A stretch of 64,000 bases of DNA from Ravibacter sp964562455 (lineage in GTDB: Bacteria > Bacteroidota > Bacteroidia > Cytophagales > Spirosomataceae), in assembly GCA_964562455.1 (NCBI GenBank), contig CAZLTN010000004.1, positions 62,001 to 126,000 on the forward strand, written 5' to 3'. The position numbers and the translations under genes are program-made. Below the pieces are notes generated by a model that saw nothing but the letters and a program-made list of their open reading frames with translations, was not told the DNA's origin and ran no database searches. Shown here piece by piece: positions 42,772 through 51,242 of this stretch; position 1 is the first letter of the stretch; every line of letters starts with the position of its first letter.

Positions 42772-44718
42772 CTATAACAAATCTTTAAATGCGGAATTAT
42801 GTTTGATCACCAGGTTCCAGAACAGTATCAGGACTATCCCCAGCACCATGGCAAAAATATAATAACCTGTAAAGCCTGTCTGCAGCTTCTTTGCCTTGCC
42901 GGAAACGAAAACCACCAGGGCGCCGAAACCTTCTACGAACAGGTCTATCACAAATTCGCCGAAGCTCCAGAGCACATCCGACAATATCCGGACCGGCCTT
43001 ACAAACACCGCTTCATAGAGCTCATCTACATAATATTTGTTGTACACAAGCTTTTCCAATCCCTTTCTTTCAACCGATTCGGGTGCAGGCACACTTCCAC
43101 GCTGAGCATATACCACATATGCCGCTATCGCAGCCAGCAGGGCGGCGCCGACCGAAACTCCCATTAGAAGGTACTCTGTCGAATGGCTCAGGCCTATGGG
43201 AGCGAAAAGTTCCGGGTTGACCTTACGCGCCCCGTCAAACAAAGGCCCCATGAAAGCCGCCAGTTGGTTGCTGCCGTGCAAAACCTCGGGAACCCCGATA
43301 AAACCGCCTGTTGCCGACAAAACGGCCAGTATAATAAGCGGTATCGTCATCGAAGACGGTGATTCATGAAGGTGGTGAGCCTGTTCTTTAGTCCCCCGGA
43401 AGTCCCCGAAAAAAGTAAGGAAAAGCAGGCGGAACATATAGAAGGAAGTCATAACCGATCCCAATACGCCCAGGCCCCATAATAGCTTATTGTGGGCAAA
43501 TGCATGGGCCAGTATTTCATCTTTCGAAAAGAACCCGGCAAAAGGAGGGAGCCCCGAAATCGCCCAGGTAGCGATAAGGAAAGTGATAAAAGTAACCGGC
43601 AGGTGCTTTCTCAGCCCTCCCATCCGCCTGATATCCTGCTCGTCGGACATAGCATGGATCACACTACCTGCACCCAGGAACAGCAATGCTTTAAAGAAAG
43701 CGTGCGTGATTACATGGAACATCGAAGCCGAATACGCCGCTACTCCCAGTGCGATGAACATATACCCCAACTGGCTTACCGTGGAGTAGGCCAGCACCTT
43801 TTTGATATCATTTTGAAGAAGCCCGATAGAAGCGCCGAGAATGGCCGTAGCGGCACCGATAACCGCTATCGTTTCCAAGGTAGCGGGTGCCAGCGAGTAA
43901 AGAACGTTGGAGCGGATCACCATATAGATCCCGGCAGTCACCATAGTAGCGGCGTGGATCAGGGCGGAAACCGGCGTAGGACCGGCCATCGCATCCGGCA
44001 ACCAGGTGTACAGGGGTATCTGGGCAGATTTCCCCATTGCTCCTACAAACAGGAGCAAAGTAATGGTAACTATAACCGGGTCGCCCACACTAAAGGCGCC
44101 GGCCTTTGCAAATATCTCGGAAAACTCAACGGACCCGAAAGCTGCTATGATGGCAAAAATCCCCAGCAGGAAACCAAGGTCACCTATCCGGTTCATGATG
44201 AAGGCTTTCCGGGCCGCATTATTGTAATTGGTATTCTTGTTCCAGAAACCGATCAGCAGGTACGAACAGAGGCCGACCCCTTCCCAACCTATAAACATCA
44301 TCACGTAGTTGGAGCCCATAACCAGGAGCAGCATAAAAAACAAAAAGAGGTTGAGGTAAGCAAAGAACTTACCAAACCCTTCGTCATGCTTCATATAACC
44401 GACCGAGTAGATATGAATCAGGGAACCTACCCCCGTGATGATCAGGAGCATCAGCAGCGAGAGCTGATCGATCTGGAAAGAAAACGGGATGTTAAGCGTT
44501 CCGACCGAAATCCAGTCAAAAACAGGAGTTATCACCGCTTCAGAGCCATTCTCCTTAAATAAGCTGAAGGTGTAAAGAGACGCCGCAAAACTACCCAACG
44601 CAGCCAATACGGCCAGCCCTCCGGCTGCGCTGTTCGGAATCCTCTTAAATCCCAGACCGTTGATCAGGAACCCGGCAAACGGCAATAACGGGATCAGCAG
44701 GAGTAAAGATACTGACAT
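42772..44718 (-). CDS. nuoL: NADH-quinone oxidoreductase subunit L
   Basis: NuoL (648 residues) is the distal proton-pumping subunit of complex I and carries the long lateral helix that couples the antiporter modules. The antiporter core has IGWEGVGLCSYLLIGFWNKN with the key Glu, LYTWLPDAMAGPTPVSALIH with the broken helix, and YSTVSQLGYMFIALGVAAY. The C-terminal region from about residue 530 contains the lateral helix and the last membrane segment. It follows nuoK by 9 bases. The long plus-strand frame over it is an antisense shadow. Confidence 0.97.
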   Translation of the reverse strand: MSVSLLLLIPLLPFAGFLINGLGFKRIPNSAAGGLAVLAALGSFAASLYTFSLFKENGSEAVITPVFDWISVGTLNIPFSFQIDQLSLLMLLIITGVGSLIHIYSVGYMKHDEGFGKFFAYLNLFLFFMLLLVMGSNYVMMFIGWEGVGLCSYLLIGFWNKNTNYNNAARKAFIMNRIGDLGFLLGIFAIIAAFGSVEFSEIFAKAGAFSVGDPVIVTITLLLFVGAMGKSAQIPLYTWLPDAMAGPTPVSALIHAATMVTAGIYMVIRSNVLYSLAPATLETIAVIGAATAILGASIGLLQNDIKKVLAYSTVSQLGYMFIALGVAAYSASMFHVITHAFFKALLFLGAGSVIHAMSDEQDIRRMGGLRKHLPVTFITFLIATWAISGLPPFAGFFSKDEILAHAFAHNKLLWGLGVLGSVMTSFYMFRLLFLTFFGDFRGTKEQAHHLHESPSSMTIPLIILAVLSATGGFIGVPEVLHGSNQLAAFMGPLFDGARKVNPELFAPIGLSHSTEYLLMGVSVGAALLAAIAAYVVYAQRGSVPAPESVERKGLEKLVYNKYYVDELYEAVFVRPVRILSDVLWSFGEFVIDLFVEGFGALVVFVSGKAKKLQTGFTGYYIFAMVLGIVLILFWNLVIKHNSAFKDLL

Positions 44719-44727
44719 AGCAATAGT

Positions 44728-45030
44728 TTACCATTTAAGCTTTTTAAGGAACCCGACGTCGGTATTACGGGTGTTCCTGTAAATCATTACAATAATCGCA
44801 AGCCCGACCGCAACTTCAGCCGCGGCAACTGCCATTACAAAAAATACGAATACCTGTGCGTTGGGATCGGAACGATAAGAGGAAAAGGCTACCAGCAGAA
44901 GGTTAACAGCGTTCAGCATCAGCTCTACCGACATGAAGATCACAATAGCATTCCTGCGGGTCAATACCCCTACAATACCGATAACGAACAACGCCGTACT
45001 TAGAAAGAGGTAATAGTGCAGCGGCACCAT
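44728..45030 (-). CDS. nuoK: NADH-quinone oxidoreductase subunit K
   Basis: NuoK (100 residues) is a three-helix membrane subunit of complex I. The motif AIVIFMSVELMLNAVNLLLV holds the conserved Glu of helix 2, and AAAEVAVGLAIIVMI the second Glu. The frame opens at 45078, but the ATG at 45030 gives exactly the usual length and starts with PLHYYLFLSTALFVIG, so I prefer it. It is the first gene of the nuoK-L-M-N-H group; nuoA-J are absent here. Confidence 0.95.
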   Translation of the reverse strand: MVPLHYYLFLSTALFVIGIVGVLTRRNAIVIFMSVELMLNAVNLLLVAFSSYRSDPNAQVFVFFVMAVAAAEVAVGLAIIVMIYRNTRNTDVGFLKKLKW

Positions 45031-45138
45031 CTTGATCACCTCCGGGATGTCCGGGGGAGTCGTTGGGAATGGAAACATAGTTATTCCAAATAAAAAAGCT
45101 ATTTCTGGTTAGCAATGAACGTAATCGATACGCCCCGG

Positions 45139-45169
45139 CAAATTTAGATATAAATACAGCTTACGCCAA
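45139..45169 (-). promoter_or_regulatory. Promoter for the nuoK-L-M-N-H operon
   Basis: On the minus strand TTG, a 20-base spacer, then TAAATTTG: a full match to the Bacteroidota consensus. The predicted start is near 45132, leaving about 100 bases of leader before ATG 45030. It lies between the exonuclease stop (45176) and nuoK, so nuoK starts a transcript of its own. Confidence 0.75.
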
Positions 45170-45175
45170 CAGTTA

Positions 45176-45985
45176 TTATTGTTGTTTCAAGCTTTGTAAT
45201 CTTATTTCGGTCAACTTACGCTTCGTATCCAGCGGAAAGTCCCCTTTCAGCATCCATTCAAAGTAGGACGGCTCGCTTTGCAGCACATCGAGGACCTTCT
45301 TTCCCGAATGCTTTCCAAAGTTAAAAACAACATTTCCCTTCCCGTCGTAGACCATTCTGCCTGCATAATCCACCATCCGGGTAGCCGTCAGCGCATGAAG
45401 CTTGTTGATATCGTTTACGACCGGCTCTATGAGCTCTCCGCCTTCCCCCTTGATTTGTACGCCGGCATAACGTTCGACCTGTGCGTTTAAGATCTCATAC
45501 GTCGCAATGGTATCGGCTTCGGCCGAATGGGCATCCACGAGCTCTTTTCCGCAATAGAATTTGTACGCCGCCGACAGGTTCCGGGGCTCCATCAGGTGAA
45601 AAATACGCTGCACATCGACAAGCTTCCTGTTTTTCATTTCGATGTCGACACCGGCCCGCAAAAACTCCTCGACCAGTAACGGTACATCAAAACGGTTGCT
45701 GTTGAAGCCCGCCAGATCGCAGCCTTCCAGGAATACCGCTATGTTCTTAGCCACCGATTTGAAAGTCGGCGCGTCCTTTACATCTTCATCGTAAATCCCG
45801 TGGATCAGGCTCGATTCCAACGGGATAGGCATCTCCGGGTTAATACGCAAAGTCTTCACCTCGGTAGTACCGTTCACTAACGCCTTCAGAATGGATATCT
45901 CTATAACCCTGTCTCGCACGATGTTAACCCCTGTCGTTTCGAGATCAAAAAAAGCCAGTGGCTTCCGGAGGTTCAGTTTATGCAT
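45176..45985 (-). CDS. DnaQ-family 3'-5' exonuclease
   Basis: A 269-residue DEDDh exonuclease like the epsilon subunit of DNA polymerase III, which removes nucleotides from 3' ends for proofreading or nucleic-acid turnover. The Exo I motif is AFFDLETTGVN (Asp14, Glu16), Exo II is CDLAGFNSNRFDVPLL, and Exo III is DAHSAEADTIATYEIL with the His and Asp. A C-terminal part of about 90 residues (GNVVFNFGKHSGKKVLDVLQ and YFEWMLKGDFP) is a known accessory segment in Bacteroidota members. It is not fused to a polymerase. Confidence 0.92.
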   Translation of the reverse strand: MHKLNLRKPLAFFDLETTGVNIVRDRVIEISILKALVNGTTEVKTLRINPEMPIPLESSLIHGIYDEDVKDAPTFKSVAKNIAVFLEGCDLAGFNSNRFDVPLLVEEFLRAGVDIEMKNRKLVDVQRIFHLMEPRNLSAAYKFYCGKELVDAHSAEADTIATYEILNAQVERYAGVQIKGEGGELIEPVVNDINKLHALTATRMVDYAGRMVYDGKGNVVFNFGKHSGKKVLDVLQSEPSYFEWMLKGDFPLDTKRKLTEIRLQSLKQQ

Positions 45986-46018
45986 TATTGTGTCTTAATA
46001 ACCGCTTCTAAAGAATTG

Positions 46019-46050
46019 CGAAAATAATAGTTGTCGGTTAAAAGCCACAA
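46019..46050 (-). promoter_or_regulatory. Candidate promoter for the exonuclease gene
   Basis: On the minus strand TTG, a 21-base spacer and TATTTTCG (one mismatch to TAnnTTTG), about 35 bases before the ATG at 45985. Confidence 0.35.
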
Positions 46051-46155
46051 TAATTATGTAGGGGAAGTAAATGCAGGTGCTAATTATATATCGATTATAA
46101 ATAGATTGTCCCGTTTATTTTATTTCTTGCCTGTGAAAATCCTTTACCCGAGACC

Positions 46156-47736
46156 ATGATCCATACTACCCGTTTTATCTGCTTTCTGCTGTTCCTTGCC
46201 ACCCTGCCGGCCTATGCCCAGAAAGATCCCGCCTGGGACGATACCAGGTCCAGGAACTGGCCCGTTGAAGCCCTCAGAGTCAGTATTCCGTCTTCAGTTG
46301 ACGGGAAAGCACAAAATGCTTACTTCTACAAGGCGCCCGGCCCCGAGCGAAAGCCGCTCATAGTAAGCCTTCATACGTGGAGCGGAAATTACGAACAAAA
46401 GGACACCCTGGTACATTTTTGCACCAGGTCCGGCTATCATTATATACACCCTGACTTCCGCGGCCCTAATCACAATCCGGAGGCGCTGGGCAGCGACCTG
46501 GTGATAAGTGATATCGACGACGCCATTGCCTACGCTCTTTCAAATGCCCCGGTCGATCCGGAAAATATTCATGTGATCGGAGTAAGCGGCGGGGGATATG
46601 CTACGGTCCTGACCTATATGAAGTCAAAGCACAATATCCGCAGCTTCTCGGCTTATGTAGGTATTTATAACCTTATAGACTGGTATCATGAATCGCTCGG
46701 GCGGGGAAATAAATACGCCGGCGATATCGCAGCAGCTTCTTCCGGCGACAGGAACAAACTCGATATCGGCGAGGCAAAAAAACGCTCGCCTTACTTTATG
46801 GATACGCCGACCGGTCTGCGAAAAAACAGCCGTCTGAACCTTTATTGCGGCATTCACGACGGGTACACCGGTTCCGTACCGGTTTCGCATACGCTCCGGA
46901 TGTATAATAAAATAGTAAAGGATTTTCAGCCGGATGCGATGGCGGCGCTTATTCCCGAAGAATATATCAATACGATGCTCTCCGCCCGGTCTTTACCTGG
47001 AATGCCGGATCAGGGGAAATTTCTTGGCCGAAAAATCATCTATCAGAACAGGTACAGCGATCTTGTGAGCGTAACCGCGTTTGAAGGCACCCACGAAATG
47101 CCTCCAGGCAACGTCCTGGCCCACGTTCCGGCGCGTACGATCCTGGCAATCGGCGATTCCAACGGCGCTATGGAGGGAGGATGGGCGGACCAGCTCAAAA
47201 AGCTGCGCCCGCAAGACCGGATTATCAATACCTGCGTATCGGGGAATACGATCGGCTTCGACAACCTCAATAGAGAAGAACTGAATACGCTGAAAAATAT
47301 CGGCCGGTATATCGGCCGGGCTGAAGGGCGCCTTGACGCCATTATTTTAATGCTCGGCACCAACGATTCGAAAGCTGAATTCGACCGGCGCGCAGATGAA
47401 GTTCCGGCAAATCTTGAGAAATTGATCCGTAAGATAAAAGAAGAAATCTCGAAAAAGCCGTCCCTGGGATCTCCTTCCATATACGTGGTCTCCCCTCCTC
47501 CCTATGGCGAGGACAGCACGCTTGCCCCAAAATACCACGGCGGAGCAGCAAGAGTCGGGAAGCTAACAGGCAAATTCCGCGAGGCTGCAGCCAAAACCGG
47601 AGTCCATTATATAGACACGCATGACATTCTGAAGGCTGTTTTCCCGTACATCTCCCCGGATGGCGTGCATCTTTCCGGCGAAGGCCAAACGATAATAGCC
47701 TCGATACTGAATGAAAGCCTGAATTTTCGTGATTAG
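46156..47736 (+). CDS. Two-domain secreted hydrolase: alpha/beta hydrolase plus SGNH esterase
   Basis: A 526-residue protein with a signal peptide ending at LPAYAQ and two esterase domains. The first, about residues 35-320, is a prolyl-oligopeptidase-like alpha/beta hydrolase with the nucleophile Ser144 in GVSGGGYA, and a likely Asp235 (CGIHDGYTG) and His313 (EGTHEM). The second, about 326-526, is an SGNH/GDSL hydrolase: AIGDSNG (Ser335), LGTND (Asn403) and SPDGVHLS (Asp502, His505). Such fusions occur in carbohydrate-esterase proteins that remove acetyl or other acyl groups from polysaccharides, which I consider the likeliest role. The gene stands alone on the plus strand. Confidence 0.85.
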   Translation: MIHTTRFICFLLFLATLPAYAQKDPAWDDTRSRNWPVEALRVSIPSSVDGKAQNAYFYKAPGPERKPLIVSLHTWSGNYEQKDTLVHFCTRSGYHYIHPDFRGPNHNPEALGSDLVISDIDDAIAYALSNAPVDPENIHVIGVSGGGYATVLTYMKSKHNIRSFSAYVGIYNLIDWYHESLGRGNKYAGDIAAASSGDRNKLDIGEAKKRSPYFMDTPTGLRKNSRLNLYCGIHDGYTGSVPVSHTLRMYNKIVKDFQPDAMAALIPEEYINTMLSARSLPGMPDQGKFLGRKIIYQNRYSDLVSVTAFEGTHEMPPGNVLAHVPARTILAIGDSNGAMEGGWADQLKKLRPQDRIINTCVSGNTIGFDNLNREELNTLKNIGRYIGRAEGRLDAIILMLGTNDSKAEFDRRADEVPANLEKLIRKIKEEISKKPSLGSPSIYVVSPPPYGEDSTLAPKYHGGAARVGKLTGKFREAAAKTGVHYIDTHDILKAVFPYISPDGVHLSGEGQTIIASILNESLNFRD

Positions 47737-47737
47737 G

Positions 47738-47751
47738 AACCTGTACAGGTT
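47738..47751. terminator. Small palindrome between convergent genes
   Basis: AACCT-GTAC-AGGTT followed by TTT starts two bases after the hydrolase stop and ends before the stop of the convergent barrel gene. It may act as a weak terminator. Confidence 0.35.
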
Positions 47752-47760
47752 TTCCCTGTT

Positions 47761-48537
47761 TCAGTTTCCTCTGAAGGAATGCGCATACCCCAGTGACAGC
47801 ACAAATGCCCCGGTTTTATTTTTCCCGTTGATTTCGCCTTTCTGGATATTGATAAGTCCGTAATTGCCCCCGGCTTCCAAGAGCAGGCTGTTGTTCCCGA
47901 AATGCCGGGCGACACCTACAAACGCGTTGACACCGGCGTTTATATTGTGAAGGTCATTTTTAATATCCGTCGTCCTGTCAAAAGAAATGTCAGGAGCAAG
48001 GATCACCTGGTGCTCCGCATCCCGGTAAATATTGCTGGTTCCCGTCGTTTTATTTTTGGCTGATACAAGCAGGCTGACAAAGGGACCACCGGCTACATAC
48101 AAATCCCAGGGTCTGCTGTCGAAAAAATGATACTTGGCCAATACGGGCAGGATCAGGTAGTTAAATCTGGCCGAGCTGCTATAGTCTGCATAGAGGTACT
48201 GCGGAAGCTCTCCGGGAGGGAAAAAGATCGCATATTCCCGGGGAACGGTAAAAACCTGCTCTCCGTTCTTCTTCCCGCCTTCAGCGCAATACTGCAATTC
48301 GGGTTGAATTGAAAACCGTTCTGAAAGATGAAACTCGGCGAAGACAGCCGCCGCCGGCCCCGTGCTGGAGCTGTAGCCGCTGTTGATGGGGTTGTCCGAA
48401 TCACCGGCAGTCAGGTTGGGAAGGCTGAGCCCGGCTTTGATCCCGATATCGATACGCCTCTGCGTATAACCCGTAACAATCACGAAACAGGTAAATACGA
48501 AAAGAAGTGCAGCAGACCGGTTTCTTTTCTTATTCAA
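47761..48537 (-). CDS. Outer-membrane beta-barrel protein (OMP_b-brl/PorT-like)
   Basis: A 258-residue outer-membrane protein with a signal peptide ending near VTGYTQR. Strands such as RIDIGIKAGLSLPNL and FAEFHLSERFSIQPELQY, then YLILPVLAKYHF, are the standard pattern of the eight-stranded barrel family. The last strand ends FVLSLGYAHSF. PorT itself serves type IX secretion, but this family has many members of unknown role, so no function is assigned. It converges with the hydrolase gene. Confidence 0.88.
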   Translation of the reverse strand: MNKKRNRSAALLFVFTCFVIVTGYTQRRIDIGIKAGLSLPNLTAGDSDNPINSGYSSSTGPAAAVFAEFHLSERFSIQPELQYCAEGGKKNGEQVFTVPREYAIFFPPGELPQYLYADYSSSARFNYLILPVLAKYHFFDSRPWDLYVAGGPFVSLLVSAKNKTTGTSNIYRDAEHQVILAPDISFDRTTDIKNDLHNINAGVNAFVGVARHFGNNSLLLEAGGNYGLINIQKGEINGKNKTGAFVLSLGYAHSFRGN

Positions 48538-48559
48538 AACACGCGCTCTTTACAAAACT

Positions 48560-48742
48560 TCAGTGATGCTCTTCCGACTTAACGCCATTGAAGTAGGCTA
48601 CAAACGCTATAGTAACGCCGAGCGCACCGATAATCAGGGTGAATAAATCCCCGCAAACCGCCAGGATGGCAATAAGAGCTATGTAAACAATTATATTGAG
48701 CCACTGCGGCAATTCAGCTGTTTTTGTATGATTTTCTGCCAT
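48560..48742 (-). CDS. Small two-helix membrane protein
   Basis: A 60-residue protein with two hydrophobic helices (about 15-33 and 35-52) separated by a short turn containing Cys30 and Asp32, and a charged tail KSEEHH. No family is recognised. A perfect consensus promoter lies at 48771-48801, 28 bases upstream, which argues that this small gene is real. It precedes the barrel gene on the same strand by 22 bases, so the two may be co-transcribed. Confidence 0.7.
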   Translation of the reverse strand: MAENHTKTAELPQWLNIIVYIALIAILAVCGDLFTLIIGALGVTIAFVAYFNGVKSEEHH

Positions 48743-48770
48743 TATCCGGATAAATAAAAGTAACTTCGGG

Positions 48771-48801
48771 CAAAAATAAAGAAAAACAATACATCTGCCA
48801 A
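48771..48801 (-). promoter_or_regulatory. Bacteroidota promoter for the small membrane protein gene
   Basis: On the minus strand TTG, a 20-base spacer, then TATTTTTG, a perfect match to TTG-N20-TAnnTTTG. It is 28 bases upstream of the ATG at 48742. Confidence 0.75.
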
Positions 48802-48848
48802 CACCTTTTAAACTCTTCCGGAAACATCGAAAACCCCGTTAACTGATT

Positions 48849-49445
48849 ATGAAAAAGCTACATTCTATCCCGGTACTCGTCGTTGCTGTAATGATCCTGT
48901 CTGCCTGCGGCGGCAAAAAAGAAGAATCGGAGGAACAGAAAAGCACTTTAGGCGCCCTTAAGGAATTTTCCGAAAAAGCGGAGGAAATGAGCAAGAAGGA
49001 AGCGGTCGAACCGGTCAGCTTCCAGGAATTAAAGGAGCTCCTCCCTTCTGAACTGGCAGGCATACCGCGTACGGAAGCCGAAGGTGAAAGCAACGGAACG
49101 ATGGGCTTTAAAATCTCGGTTGCCAAAGGAAAATATAAGACAGATGACAAAAGTATAGACGTCGATATTATGGACCTCGGCGGTGTGGGTGGCTTTGCCA
49201 TAGCCGGCCTCGCGGCCTGGACACTAGCTGAGTCCGAAAGAGAAACGGATAACGGTTACGAACGCACTATCAAGCTTGACGGACACAAAGGCTTTGAAAA
49301 ATACAGCAATACCGACAAGTCCGGCGAATTAAAGCTGTTCCTGAATGAGAGGTTCCTGGTTTCCCTGGAGGGAGAAAACCTTTCAATGGACGAAATAAAA
49401 TCTGCTTTCCGCAAGATAGACTTTTCCAAACTGCCCAAAGAATAA
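48849..49445 (+). CDS. Hypothetical lipoprotein
   Basis: A 198-residue lipoprotein with a lipobox LSAC near Cys20 after MKKLHSIPVLVVAVMILSA, followed by an acidic and lysine-rich linker (about residues 22-55). The rest is a compact alpha/beta region starting FQELKELLPSELAGIPRTEA with a central GGVGGFAIAGLAAWTLAE. I do not recognise a function, although it resembles unnamed Bacteroidota lipoproteins. The CBM9-like gene follows after 5 bases. Confidence 0.8.
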   Translation: MKKLHSIPVLVVAVMILSACGGKKEESEEQKSTLGALKEFSEKAEEMSKKEAVEPVSFQELKELLPSELAGIPRTEAEGESNGTMGFKISVAKGKYKTDDKSIDVDIMDLGGVGGFAIAGLAAWTLAESERETDNGYERTIKLDGHKGFEKYSNTDKSGELKLFLNERFLVSLEGENLSMDEIKSAFRKIDFSKLPKE

Positions 49446-49450
49446 ATACA

Positions 49451-50086
49451 ATGCCGCACGATCACGCAATAACCTTACAGTCCGGCCTGATTTTTGACCT
49501 TAACCAACCCATTTTCTTTCATTCTACAGACGGTACTCCGGGCACACGGCGCACAAACGTCCGGCTGACTGCGGACAACGGAATACTGACCGTTAACTTT
49601 GAGTGCCTCGACGATCCTTTCCAGGCCCTGAATACCTACACCGTACACAATACTGACCTGTGGCGGCAGGAAGTTTTCGAAATATTCATCGCAGCGGGAG
49701 AAGAAACCCCGAAGCGGTATCTGGAGCTCGAAATTAACCCTAACAATGCGTTTTTCGCAGCTTGGGTAGATAATGAAGCTGGTATGGGGCCTGAAAACCT
49801 GGACATGCTGGATCATGATACCCATCGCATCAGCCACGAAGTTACACGCGGGGAAGATAACTGGGCCGGCAGGATTTCCATTCCTTTATCCCTGCTCGGA
49901 GATAACGACAGCTCGACCTTCCGGCTCAACTTCTACAGGATCGTGCTCCGTACACACCCTGGTTCGGAAAATTGGGAATGTAATCCGGACAATTGCGATT
50001 TCCTTTGCTGGAGCGCTACGATGAGCGGAGAGGAACCGGCTTTTCACCGTCCGCGACACTTCGGGAGCCTTAAAATTATTTCCTGA
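49451..50086 (+). CDS. CBM9-like carbohydrate-binding protein
   Basis: A 211-residue protein with a single CBM9-like beta-sandwich. Conserved parts are LTVNFECLDDPF, LWRQEVFEIFIAAGEETP, YLELEINPNNAFFAAWVDN and the late PAFHRPRHFGSLKI. It has no signal peptide or lipobox, so it is probably cytoplasmic or exported by an unseen route, which is odd for a carbohydrate-binding module. It starts 5 bases after the lipoprotein stop. The ligand is unknown. Confidence 0.8.
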   Translation: MPHDHAITLQSGLIFDLNQPIFFHSTDGTPGTRRTNVRLTADNGILTVNFECLDDPFQALNTYTVHNTDLWRQEVFEIFIAAGEETPKRYLELEINPNNAFFAAWVDNEAGMGPENLDMLDHDTHRISHEVTRGEDNWAGRISIPLSLLGDNDSSTFRLNFYRIVLRTHPGSENWECNPDNCDFLCWSATMSGEEPAFHRPRHFGSLKIIS

Positions 50087-50174
50087 GGTTAACGTCGTTC
50101 AGGACAATGGTTAGCTTTCATCATGCCCGACTTCTATGAACCACGCGGTGTCATGATTATAACCCCTGACAAAC

Positions 50175-51242
50175 ATGAGGCTTTTCAATTGCAGCCATTG
50201 CAAAAATACGCTCTATTTCGAAAATGACCGGTGCGTAGTCTGCGGTATGGAGATCGGGTTCGATACCCGCAGGATGTCCATGGTCTCTCTTGTAAAGGAG
50301 GGTCCGGGTCTTTATCACAACTACGAAGCCCCCGGTGAAAAGCTTCGGTATTGCGGCAACAAAGACATTATCTCCTGCAACTGGCTGTCGAGGGCCGACA
50401 GCCACGAGGAATTCTGCATATCGTGCCGGCTTAATAAAACCATTCCTAATCTTGCCATACCGGGCAACACAGCCAGGTGGCAACAGCTTGAAGCCGCTAA
50501 AAAACGTCTTATTTATTCCCTTCTGAGCCTTAAACTGCCATTCAGGCAAACCGGCCGTCTGCAAGACTCCGGCCTTCAGTTCGAATTCCTTTCCAATGAA
50601 CTATCGGACCGGCCCATAATGACAGGGCACCTCAACGGTGTAATTACCATCAACATAGAAGAGGCCGACGAAATCTACCGGCATATCACCCAACTGAAAA
50701 TGGGCGAAAAATACCGGACCGTCCTCGGTCATTTCCGGCACGAGTCAGGCCACTTTTACTGGAATCGCCTGATCAGGGACGGCGGTTTCGTGGGTCCGTT
50801 CAGGGCACTATTCGGAAACGAGGAAACCGGCTATTCGGAAGCGCTCGAACGCTATTATGAAAACGGGGCGCCGCCAGGTTGGGAGGAACAGTACATCAGC
50901 GAATACGCCAGTTCCCATCCGTGGGAAGACTGGGCCGAAACATGGGCAAATTATCTCCATATCCTGGATTCGATGGAAACGGCCTGGTCATTCGGCCTGC
51001 AACTGAAGCCGGTCTACGGAGCGCACGCGGTGCTGACCGCCGGCATGGCGGAAGACCCTTATAATACGGAAGATTTTCAGCGGATCATCGCCATATGGGT
51101 CCCTATGTCGATTGCACTCAATAACCTAAACCGGAGCATGGGGCATAAGGACTTTTATGCTTTTTACATTTCGCCGAAAGTAGCCGAAAAGCTCTCTTTC
51201 ATCCACAACCTGTGCCGCATGTGGGGCAAACAGTTCTTTTAG
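50175..51242 (+). CDS. Zinc-binding metallopeptidase with N-terminal zinc ribbons (peptidase Mx type)
   Basis: A 355-residue cytoplasmic protein. Two CxxC pairs at the start (Cys6/Cys9, Cys20/Cys23) form a zinc ribbon, and a second set is at Cys60, Cys68, Cys81 and Cys84. The catalytic HESGH (His189, Glu190, His193) sits in LGHFRHESGHFYWNRLI, with a downstream EDWAETWANYLHI that provides acidic ligands. This matches the putative zinc-binding metallopeptidase family (Peptidase_Mx), whose substrates are unknown. The stop overlaps the stop of the convergent pgeF gene by 3 bases. Confidence 0.85.
   Translation: MRLFNCSHCKNTLYFENDRCVVCGMEIGFDTRRMSMVSLVKEGPGLYHNYEAPGEKLRYCGNKDIISCNWLSRADSHEEFCISCRLNKTIPNLAIPGNTARWQQLEAAKKRLIYSLLSLKLPFRQTGRLQDSGLQFEFLSNELSDRPIMTGHLNGVITINIEEADEIYRHITQLKMGEKYRTVLGHFRHESGHFYWNRLIRDGGFVGPFRALFGNEETGYSEALERYYENGAPPGWEEQYISEYASSHPWEDWAETWANYLHILDSMETAWSFGLQLKPVYGAHAVLTAGMAEDPYNTEDFQRIIAIWVPMSIALNNLNRSMGHKDFYAFYISPKVAEKLSFIHNLCRMWGKQFF

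Noticed and set aside
43492..44562. A 356-residue plus-strand reading frame
   Set aside because: It lies wholly antisense to nuoL, is rich in Arg, Gln and His, and has no domain. It is a codon-usage shadow.
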